This document shows, piece after piece, positions 1 through 7,197 of a stretch of DNA of 21,341 nt (position 1 is the first letter of the stretch; every line of letters begins with the position of its first letter). The position numbers were made by a program, and so were the translations under genes. This DNA comes from HB2-32-21 sp040235495 (lineage in GTDB: Bacteria > Pseudomonadota > Gammaproteobacteria > Pseudomonadales > Porticoccaceae), in the NCBI GenBank assembly GCA_040235495.1, contig JBECKV010000158.1, positions 1 through 21,341 of the forward strand, written 5' to 3'. The notes under the pieces were generated by a model that saw nothing but the letters and a program-made list of their open reading frames with translations, did no database searches and was not told where the DNA came from.

Positions 1-368
1 GAACAGACTGCACTGATCGACGCCGGGAGTGACAAGTTCCGATTTATTTAGATCATTTATATCTATTTATTATATTAAATTAAAATTAATTATAATTTAT
101 TCTAATCGATATATTCGCGCTAACCCGTTCAGGTACTTCGGCCGCCCATCCGTGCCTGCCACTGAAACCTGGTAAAACTTTAACTTCTCGCGGCGAATGT
201 GATGCCACCTGGGCTGTTAACTGCCAATTATCCCGGGCGGATACTTTCCGCGTACACCACTAGCTGGCAGAATGGCCGCCATCGCAATGCTGTTAAAAAT
301 CAACATGACCTATTCAATCCCAGGCATCTCCGGGGCGATGGGGCCCGTTCCAGAGGAAAATTTGCACT
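1..368. other. Upstream non-coding region of the cyclase-SulP pair, with an AT-rich patch
   Basis: No convincing gene is seen here; the short open frames have no family resemblance and weak starts. Positions 42-115 are almost pure A/T (6 G or C in 74 bases), in sharp contrast to the GC-rich surroundings. A perfect TATAAT lies at 91-96 but has no good -35 box at 17 nt. From about 116 to 368 composition returns to normal. This is the only candidate control region for the downstream two-gene unit. If the TATAAT were used, the leader would be more than 250 nt long. Confidence 0.5.
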
Positions 369-2609
369 ATGGCGCGGCGATTGAAAATAGTACTCCTATG
401 CCTTTTAAATGGCCTCATTGGCCTGGCGATTTTCCTCTCCCCCGCGGGCCCGGTATTTGAGCGATCCACCGGACTGACGGCCCTCTTCAAAATCCGTGGC
501 GAACGGGAGACACCGGCGGATGTCGCGGTTATCGCCATTAATGGGCAAACCGGCGAAGACCTTGGGCTTGCTCCGCTGCCTCGCGACTGGCCGAGAAGCA
601 TTCATGGCGATTTGATCGACAAGCTTACGCAGGCAGGCGCCGCGGCCATCGTTTTCGATATCCACTTCGGCACGGATAAAATCAAGGCGCATGACGAGGC
701 GCTGGCTAAAGCGGCGGCCAATTCCCAGCGGGTGGTGGTGGTGGAGCGCCTTACCGGCAAAATGCAGCCGATACGCTCGAATAACGGCGAGACTACCGGC
801 GCTGTCTGGGTCGAAAACGTACTACCGCCTTTCCCCGCCCTGGCCGATGCGGCCAAGGGCATCGGGACTTTCACCTTGCCCAAGATCGATTCCTCGGTTT
901 ATGACTTTATTACCTTTAAACAAAGCGCGGACAGCAAACCCACGCTGCCGGCGCTGGGCTTGCAGCTTTTGGCCGAGCCCGTGCGCGAGGCATGGAACGA
1001 ACAGCTGCGAGCTCTCAATGTCCCCGAGGACTTACTCCTGCCCTCTCCCTCGGCCCTGAGCGCAGGCCGGGAACTCGGCGAGCGCATGGCCCGACTGAAA
1101 CGATTCCTCGAAACTTCACCTGGGATTGTGGAGGCGGTTCCTGACCCGCAAGAGCGGGCGGAGTCTGAAAACACCCGCCTGCTGGCCGCGCTTTGGGGCT
1201 TGTACCTGGGTCCGAGCGAACGATATCTGAACTTTTACGGCTCACCGGGCACCATTCGCAATATCCCTTATCAGGACGTTCTGGGCGCGCCGGACAGGTT
1301 AGATGCGGTGTCTGGGGCCATCCGCGACAGCGTTGTTTTTGTCGGCTATTCCGACCTCTTCGATCCGGGGCAACCCGACCGTTTCCATACCATCTACACC
1401 AATAAATACGGCGTCGATCTGGCCGGGGTGGAAATCGCGGCAACTTCGTTTGCGAATCTGTTGAATAGTGAAGCCATTCAGCCCCTGAACACGGGCTACA
1501 GCGCCCTGTTTATTTTCCTCTGGGGCATTGCTCTTACCGCTCTGCTTTCATTGGCAGCGGCGACTCGATCCGTACCCCTTGCCATTCTGGTACTGCTAGG
1601 CTACGGCGCGTTGTGCCAGCATCTTTTCAGCTCTCAACAGCTGTGGTTGCCCCTGGCAACGCCGATACTGATCCAGGCGCCGCTGGCTTTCGCCGTTGGC
1701 ATCATGGGCCAATACCTTTTCGAGCGACGGCGCGGCGCGCAGTTTTCGGAAGCCATACGGCAGTACGTACCCGACAGCGTCGTCAACGATCTGGTCAGCG
1801 GTGACTTCAACCCATCCGATGCCAACAAGGTTATATACAGTGTCTGTCTCGCCACCGATATGGCCGGTTTTTCGACCATCGCCGAAGGCATGGCTCCGGG
1901 CGAACTGGCAAGATTTCTGAACAATTATTTCGACGCCATGGCCGCGCCTCTGCACGACAATGGCGTTGATGTCACCGAGTTTCGCGCCGACGCCATTATG
2001 TGCGCCTGGACCGGCGCCGAGCAGGACCCGAATGTTCGACTCAATGCCTTACGGGCGGCCCTGGATTCCCGCAAGGCCATTGAACTATTCAAGGCGAAAA
2101 ATCCCCAGTTACAATCCGGTGGCCTCAGGATCGGCCTGGAAGCCGGCAATGTCTATGTCGGCCATGCCGGTGGCGGCGGCCACTTTGCCTACAGTATCGT
2201 CGGCGATGCCGCCAACACCGCTTCCCGCCTGGAAAGCCTTAACAAGCACCTGGGCACGACGATCATCGCCTCCGGCAGTGTGGTGACGGGTTTTGAGAGC
2301 CAATTGGCTATCCGTCACCTGGGAGACTTCCAGCTCAAGGGCAAAAACGAGCCGCTCCCGGTGGTTGAAATCATTGCTGACCAGAACTCCGCGAGCAGCA
2401 ATGATTGGCGATTGATCGAGCTTTTCAGTACGGCACTGGAAGACTTTCGTCGCGGCGATTGGAACGCGGCTAAAAACAAGTTCCAGGCGGTTCTGGACAT
2501 CTTCGCCAACGACCAGGCCTCCCGACTTTACAGTAGAATGTGTGACGATTATCTAAAAGCGACATCCCTGCCCGAGCGCCCCCACGTCGTCGTTATGGAT
2601 GCCAAATAG
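369..2609 (+). CDS. CHASE2-domain class III nucleotide cyclase (adenylate/guanylate cyclase)
   Basis: This inner-membrane sensor cyclase (746 aa) makes a cyclic nucleotide from a nucleoside triphosphate. It has an N-terminal membrane segment (about 7-25), an extracytoplasmic CHASE2 domain (about 30-370), three membrane helices (about 378-446), a cytoplasmic class III catalytic domain (about 488-670) and a short helical tail. Metal-binding aspartates D497 (in TDMAGFS) and D541 (in RADAIM) are present, as are transition-state residues N616 and R620 (NTASR). At the purine-specifying positions it has E537, where adenylate cyclases have Lys and guanylate cyclases Glu, and S609, where adenylate cyclases have Asp/Thr and eukaryotic guanylate cyclases Cys. 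The usual Gly before D541 is Ala. It should be catalytically active; GTP preference is an inference. The ATG follows an AGAGGA-type ribosome site. Its stop overlaps the start of the SulP gene. The CHASE2 ligand is unknown. Confidence 0.9.
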   Translation: MARRLKIVLLCLLNGLIGLAIFLSPAGPVFERSTGLTALFKIRGERETPADVAVIAINGQTGEDLGLAPLPRDWPRSIHGDLIDKLTQAGAAAIVFDIHFGTDKIKAHDEALAKAAANSQRVVVVERLTGKMQPIRSNNGETTGAVWVENVLPPFPALADAAKGIGTFTLPKIDSSVYDFITFKQSADSKPTLPALGLQLLAEPVREAWNEQLRALNVPEDLLLPSPSALSAGRELGERMARLKRFLETSPGIVEAVPDPQERAESENTRLLAALWGLYLGPSERYLNFYGSPGTIRNIPYQDVLGAPDRLDAVSGAIRDSVVFVGYSDLFDPGQPDRFHTIYTNKYGVDLAGVEIAATSFANLLNSEAIQPLNTGYSALFIFLWGIALTALLSLAAATRSVPLAILVLLGYGALCQHLFSSQQLWLPLATPILIQAPLAFAVGIMGQYLFERRRGAQFSEAIRQYVPDSVVNDLVSGDFNPSDANKVIYSVCLATDMAGFSTIAEGMAPGELARFLNNYFDAMAAPLHDNGVDVTEFRADAIMCAWTGAEQDPNVRLNALRAALDSRKAIELFKAKNPQLQSGGLRIGLEAGNVYVGHAGGGGHFAYSIVGDAANTASRLESLNKHLGTTIIASGSVVTGFESQLAIRHLGDFQLKGKNEPLPVVEIIADQNSASSNDWRLIELFSTALEDFRRGDWNAAKNKFQAVLDIFANDQASRLYSRMCDDYLKATSLPERPHVVVMDAK

Positions 2610-4870
2610 TGAGCGAATATCAACACCAGGAGGACTCGGTTCCCGTCACCGGAAACCAATGGCTCGACTATTTATCCGCCACCATTATTGGCTTCATCAT
2701 CGGTCTGGTGATTTTAATAACGGCCATCTCCTACGGTGCGCTTATTTTTTCCGGCCCGCTCGGTGATTTCCGCGCCCAGGGCATATCCCTGGCCATCATC
2801 TCGACCATTATCAGTGGTGTTATTTTCACGATTTACAGCGGCGCCCGGCGTGTTTTACCGGTACCGGACGATGACACGCTGCCGATACTGGCTCTAGCGC
2901 TTTCAATCATCGCCACTTCCGTCTCCGCCAATACCCTGGACCCGGAAAATATTTTTTTCACGGCGGTAGCGGCGATCATTGTCACGACCGTCAGCTGCGG
3001 TACTTTCTTCCTGCTCATCGGCGGATTAAAACTCGGTGGTGTCGTCCAATATCTACCCTATTCCGTAATCGGTGGATACTTCGCGGGCGCTGGCTGGCTT
3101 TTGTTACTCGGCGCCATCAAAGTCCTGTTTAACATAGAACTGGAATCCCTCATGGATATCGGGGCGGTGTACACCCCGGATGATTTGCGCAAATTCGGCT
3201 ATTGCGTGGCTGTTGCCCTCAGCATTTATGCTTTGGGCTTCCGTTTCCCAAAGGGCGTGGCCATTCCCCTGGGCATGCTAGTGACAACGATCATTTTTTT
3301 CGCACTCGCCTTCCTCGCCGGTTTCGGGCCCAGGGAGCTGCTCGCGCAGAACTGGCTGATCGGTCCATTCGAGACAGCAAAAGGCGGCTTTTCCCTGCAC
3401 CTGGCGATTGATGCCCTGTCGGGCGCAAGCTGGCAATCGGTGTTTTCAAACTCCGGCAGTCTGTTGACCATCGTCGTGCTCAGCGCCATCTCGGTCCTGT
3501 TAACGGTAAACGGTATTGATCTGCTGGAAGAAAAGGAGCTCGACATCAATCAGGAACTCAAGGTCGCCGGCAGTTCCAATATTTTGAATAGCCTTTTCGG
3601 CGGCCTGATCTCCTTTCACTCCTTCAGTATCGCCACACTTTTTAACCAGTTGAACGCGCCCGCCAGCAAGATTGTCAATTTGAGCGCTATCCTCCTGTGT
3701 ATTGTCGGCATGCTTTATGGCTTGTCCACGATTCAGTATTTCCCCAGGCCGGTGATCGCCGGTCTGCTGTTTTACATGGGCTTTGCCTTTATCAAGGAGT
3801 GGTTGTATGAAGCGCGAAATAAATTTCCTCGCTATGAATACCTGGTCATTCCTTTAATCTTCGTGTCGATCATTTCCTTCGGCCTGATCGAGGGAGTAGC
3901 GGTGGGCCTGATCGCGTCGGTGATTATTTTTGTTTTCAAGTACAGCACTGTGGATGTAAGCCGTTACAGTTGCTCCGGCAAGGAACTCTCCAGCAATGTC
4001 GAAAGGGGACCCGAGGAGGAAAAAACCCTGCAGCAGCATGGCGGCAGTATCTATATCTCCCGTTTGCAGGGCTATCTGTTTTTTGGCACCGCCAGCCGCC
4101 TGTATTCGAAGCTGGTGCAACGATCGGACGATTCAGCCAACGCGACGCCCATCCAGTACGCGGTATACGATTATTCCCAGGTGACCGGAGTGGACTCCTC
4201 CGCCGCGCTCAGCTTCATAAAAATGGCCAAACTGGCCTCGACACGCTCCTTCTACTTCATTCTTGCCGGCTTACAGCCCGAGCACAAACAAAGGTTAAGC
4301 CAGGCGGGGTTTACCCAGGATATCAGCATCAATGTGAAGTTTTTTGACAGCGTTGACCACGCCGTCGAGTGGTGCGAAAACCGGCTTCTCTCCACCTACC
4401 ACATCGATGGAGATAGCGATACTCCCGAGCATCGAGAGACGATTCTGGCGCAACTATCCGCCATATTTCCGCATGAAAATTTGACTGATTTTCTATCCTA
4501 TTTCAGCAGCAGGGAAGTCAACGCCGGCCACGTGTTATGCAAACAGGGCGGCATGTCCAACGAAATTTACTTTATAGACGCCGGCGAGTGCTCGGTGTTT
4601 ATCGAAACCGAATCCGGAGAGCGGCACCGGATTCGGCGAACCACCGTGGGGTCCGTGTTTGGCGAGCTGGGGTTTTACCTGGGTACGCCACGGACCGCTA
4701 CCGTGATCGCTGATACCAACAGTAAGATTCTCACCATGGACGCGCAGTCGCTCAAGCGCATGGAACAGGACAGACCCGATCTCGCCAGTATATTCCACCA
4801 GTGGATGGTGCGTGTGGTGACTCGCCGCCTGCTCAATACCACCAGAACCCTGCGGGCGGTTATTCAGTAG
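2609..4870 (+). CDS. SulP-family anion transporter with STAS and C-terminal cyclic-nucleotide-binding domains
   Basis: A 753-aa SulP/SLC26-type permease. The multi-helix transport core spans about residues 19-450 and includes a DINQEL motif. A STAS domain follows (about 480-590, with VTGVDSSA at 525-532), then a CNB domain (about 612-740). The CNB phosphate-binding cassette is intact: G685-E686-L, then P-R695-T696-A697. Arg695 should hold the cyclic phosphate, and R-T-A resembles cGMP-dependent kinase more than the R-A-A of PKA. SulP proteins move sulfate, bicarbonate or other anions; which one cannot be read from sequence. The GTG start overlaps the cyclase stop (TAGTG) and has no good ribosome site, which suggests translational coupling. 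An AGGAGG at 2628-2633 lies inside the gene with no start codon after it. The likely role is anion transport gated by the cyclase product (inference). Confidence 0.92.
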   Translation: MSEYQHQEDSVPVTGNQWLDYLSATIIGFIIGLVILITAISYGALIFSGPLGDFRAQGISLAIISTIISGVIFTIYSGARRVLPVPDDDTLPILALALSIIATSVSANTLDPENIFFTAVAAIIVTTVSCGTFFLLIGGLKLGGVVQYLPYSVIGGYFAGAGWLLLLGAIKVLFNIELESLMDIGAVYTPDDLRKFGYCVAVALSIYALGFRFPKGVAIPLGMLVTTIIFFALAFLAGFGPRELLAQNWLIGPFETAKGGFSLHLAIDALSGASWQSVFSNSGSLLTIVVLSAISVLLTVNGIDLLEEKELDINQELKVAGSSNILNSLFGGLISFHSFSIATLFNQLNAPASKIVNLSAILLCIVGMLYGLSTIQYFPRPVIAGLLFYMGFAFIKEWLYEARNKFPRYEYLVIPLIFVSIISFGLIEGVAVGLIASVIIFVFKYSTVDVSRYSCSGKELSSNVERGPEEEKTLQQHGGSIYISRLQGYLFFGTASRLYSKLVQRSDDSANATPIQYAVYDYSQVTGVDSSAALSFIKMAKLASTRSFYFILAGLQPEHKQRLSQAGFTQDISINVKFFDSVDHAVEWCENRLLSTYHIDGDSDTPEHRETILAQLSAIFPHENLTDFLSYFSSREVNAGHVLCKQGGMSNEIYFIDAGECSVFIETESGERHRIRRTTVGSVFGELGFYLGTPRTATVIADTNSKILTMDAQSLKRMEQDRPDLASIFHQWMVRVVTRRLLNTTRTLRAVIQ

Positions 4871-4973
4871 GGTTATTGAAAATTCAGCACCTCTAATCCG
4901 ACGCTGTCATCCCCGGTCTCTTGCTGGAGCTTCCAGCTTCTACTGCTTTATCCGGCACCGGTGTTTATTTTTA

Positions 4974-5351
4974 TCAAGCCCGCTTGCCTTTTCGCCAGCT
5001 GCGAAATTTATCCAGAATGGTGTGGTGTTTAAGATCGGTGTATTCCCCGGCATCAAGAAACATTTTATTGCATTGGGGACAGACTTCCATCCAGATATGG
5101 GTCTGTACGGGATCGGAGATTTTATCCATTCGCACATGACATGACGGGCAGTCGATGTCATCGACTTTATCGTATCGCGCCCCGGTAGTTTCATAGCCCA
5201 CATCGAGAACCGCTTCGGCGAGCCACACTTCCCTACCATCCTGAATGGCGTCGGGACTGCAAAAAATACCATAGCAGCCGGTGCAACGATCCAGCTCGAT
5301 GCTCTTGAAGGTTTGGGTTTCCATGGGTCTACTGCACTTGGGGCATTCCAC
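4974..5351 (-). CDS. Small double zinc-ribbon protein (zf-TFIIB-like)
   Basis: This 125-aa protein has two CxxC...CxxC zinc ribbons. The first has CPKC at residues 3-6 and CTGC around 23-26. The second has CPSC around 69-72 and CPQC around 92-95, followed by FLDAGE. This is the pattern of the bacterial zf-TFIIB family (CPxCxxxM...CxxCxGxWLDxGE), and the tail is basic (RSWRKGKRA). The role is unknown; such proteins are thought to bind zinc and perhaps nucleic acid or protein partners. The start is GTG at 5351, with a GAGGA ribosome site 8 nt upstream. It lies 150 nt downstream of the MOSC gene on the same strand and converges with the SulP gene, with about 100 nt between the stops. Cotranscription with MOSC is possible but not shown. 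Confidence 0.8.
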   Translation of the reverse strand: MECPKCSRPMETQTFKSIELDRCTGCYGIFCSPDAIQDGREVWLAEAVLDVGYETTGARYDKVDDIDCPSCHVRMDKISDPVQTHIWMEVCPQCNKMFLDAGEYTDLKHHTILDKFRSWRKGKRA

Positions 5352-5501
5352 GTTAATGATCCTCTTGCTGGTGTTTTATAATGACCTGGCGCGCGCAAAT
5401 TTAGACACGCTTGTTCGCCGGTGTCAATGCAGGCGGTCTTCCGCGCCCATAATTTATGTTGCCCCGATGGATAAAACCCGATGGTCCGTCCAAATCCACA
5501 C

Positions 5502-6281
5502 TCAGATCAGCTCGACGTCGTCCCCGACGTTTACCATTCCCTCGACCAGCACGGCGGCATAGACGCCGGCTCGCCGTTGATGTCGAGCGCTCAAACACTG
5601 AAGCAGCGCGGGATCGGCTTCCCCGGTGTCCGGGTCAAAAGTAATCATTGCGCAGCGCGGATCGCGCGCCACGAGCGCGACGATGACTCGATCGCCCAGT
5701 TTCAGTTGACGCCCGATCAGTTCGTCCTCGTAAAACCCCGCTGCCTGGGACCATTCAACCTGAAGATTGGCCCGAAAGCGCCGTGGGTCGACCGGCTTTT
5801 GAGTTTCCTCCGACAACTGTTGCACGGTTTGGCTGGAAATCAACGATAGTGGCCGACCGTCGGTCAACGCTCTATCCGACCGGCACAGACTCAACGCCGG
5901 ACCATCACCGGCCAACTGGGCCGCAAGCGCCGGGTCATCGATGGCGAACACCTGAGCGGTCGGTGTTTCCACATCGACAACCAATTGGTTTTCGTCCCCG
6001 TATACAGGCGTTACACCAATACTGTAGGCCTCGGCCTCGGGCCAGCTACAGGGTTGATAAGCCTGTTCGGGAAAGCGAAAGCGCGGCGTGTAAAGCAGCA
6101 TCTGACGCTTGTTACGGCCGGTAAAATACGGGAAAAACGTCGGCGCTTGCGGAGTTTTAAACGCATATATTCGGTCCCCGTACATACCGGAATAACCGAC
6201 AAAAGCGCTATCCACCACCTGGCCGCGCATGCTCTTGACCGGGTAGCGGGATATCACCCGCAGGGTACCAATGACACTCAT
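5502..6281 (-). CDS. MOSC-domain protein (MOSC_N plus MOSC)
   Basis: A 259-aa protein from ATG 6281. The N-terminal beta-barrel half starts with VISRYPVKSM, the classic opening of MOSC_N proteins. The C-terminal MOSC domain carries RRFRANLQVEW and ARDPRCAMITFDPDTGE, with the conserved cysteine at C210. MOSC proteins bind the molybdenum cofactor or carry sulfur on this Cys, as in YcbX, YiiM and the Moco sulfurase C-terminus. No ferredoxin domain is fused here, so a separate reductase would be needed if it is a YcbX-like N-hydroxylated-base reductase. The frame stays open upstream to 6506, but that part overlaps the divergent nuclease gene and is not MOSC-like. An alternative start at 6308 (MPVIFIVFAM) is less likely. 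No strong ribosome site is visible. Confidence 0.85.
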   Translation of the reverse strand: MSVIGTLRVISRYPVKSMRGQVVDSAFVGYSGMYGDRIYAFKTPQAPTFFPYFTGRNKRQMLLYTPRFRFPEQAYQPCSWPEAEAYSIGVTPVYGDENQLVVDVETPTAQVFAIDDPALAAQLAGDGPALSLCRSDRALTDGRPLSLISSQTVQQLSEETQKPVDPRRFRANLQVEWSQAAGFYEDELIGRQLKLGDRVIVALVARDPRCAMITFDPDTGEADPALLQCLSARHQRRAGVYAAVLVEGMVNVGDDVELI

Positions 6282-6326
6282 AGCAAAGACGATAAAAATA
6301 ACCGGCATGTATTTTGACAACTTAGC

Positions 6327-7166
6327 GTGGCAGCGGCAAACAGTAATACAATGACGGCAGGCGGTGCCCGGACGCTCGGCGCGGCCCCTGCGAGCGGAGT
6401 CAAACAGCAGTTGAAACTCAAAGTTCTCACCTACAACATTCACCGGGCCATCGGCCTCGACCGCCGTTTCGCGCCATCGCGTATCGCCGATATACTGCGC
6501 CACCACGACGCCGATATCGTCCTGCTACAGGAAGTTGACGACGGCGTGCCGCGATCCCTCGAACAGGATATGGCGAAGGAACTGGCCGAGGCCCTGGACT
6601 ACCCTCATTACGCGGCCGGCCATAACGTCAGTCTGCGCAAGGGACGCTACGGCAACGCCACCCTGAGCCGTTTTCCGATAGTGCGCGAGCGCAATATCGA
6701 CCTGACCATCGGCGACCTGAAACGGCGCGGCTGCCAGCACACAGGAATAGAGATCAGTAGTGGCAGCCATGCTAGCCACAGGCTGGAGGTGTTCAATCTT
6801 CATCTGGGACTCTCGCCGCTGGAGCGACAGCGCCAGTCCGGGCTGCTCCTGCGGTCAAGGGAATTTACCGATGTCGATGCCCACACTGCCTGCATCGTCG
6901 GCGGAGATTTCAATGACTGGCTCTCGCGCCTGCGGGCGCTGTATGTCGAAGGCATGGGTTTGCGTTGCGCCAGCGACCGCGAAACGCGGTTTCGAACCCG
7001 TCCGATCAAGACCTACCCGTCCCTGGCGCCGCGCGGTGGCCTCGACCGGATTTATTATCGGGGCCGCTTACGGCTGATTTCCGCCCAGGTTTCCCGCCTG
7101 CAACTGACACGAGTGGCCAGTGACCACCTGCCGGTAGTGGCCGAGTTTGAGATTCTGAGTGGTTAG
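6327..7166 (+). CDS. Endonuclease/exonuclease/phosphatase-family protein
   Basis: Cytosolic metal-dependent phosphodiesterase or phosphatase of the EEP fold (279 aa from GTG 6327). The diagnostic motifs are all present: LTYNIHR near residue 35, LQEVD with catalytic E69, GDFND (D194, N196), and SDHLPV with D266 and H267. The substrate (DNA, RNA, phospholipid or phosphoester) cannot be assigned. The first roughly 25 residues before LKVLTYNI are low in conservation value, and neither GTG 6327, ATG 6351 nor TTG 6411 has a clear ribosome site, so the start is uncertain. It diverges from the MOSC gene across about 45 nt and converges on the RND pump gene, with only 31 nt between stops. No signal peptide is apparent. 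Confidence 0.85.
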   Translation: MAAANSNTMTAGGARTLGAAPASGVKQQLKLKVLTYNIHRAIGLDRRFAPSRIADILRHHDADIVLLQEVDDGVPRSLEQDMAKELAEALDYPHYAAGHNVSLRKGRYGNATLSRFPIVRERNIDLTIGDLKRRGCQHTGIEISSGSHASHRLEVFNLHLGLSPLERQRQSGLLLRSREFTDVDAHTACIVGGDFNDWLSRLRALYVEGMGLRCASDRETRFRTRPIKTYPSLAPRGGLDRIYYRGRLRLISAQVSRLQLTRVASDHLPVVAEFEILSG

Positions 7167-7197
7167 GGAAACCAGTTCGCCCCCGGCGATTAGCCCG

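Noticed and set aside
199..460. Short + strand open frames ahead of the cyclase as small genes
   Set aside because: They have no ribosome site and no domain or signal, and they overlap the true cyclase start.
4923..4937. Hairpin GCTGGA/TCCAGC after the SulP gene as a terminator
   Set aside because: The stem is only 6 bp with a 3-nt loop, and no T-run follows immediately on either strand.
6314..6351. TTGACA at 6314 as a -35 for the nuclease gene
   Set aside because: No -10-like box lies 16-18 nt downstream; the only candidate, TACAAT, is 26 nt away and overlaps a start codon.
6282..6506. Upstream extension of the MOSC gene frame
   Set aside because: It overlaps the divergent nuclease gene and does not resemble MOSC_N, whereas ATG 6281 starts right at the conserved N-terminal strand.
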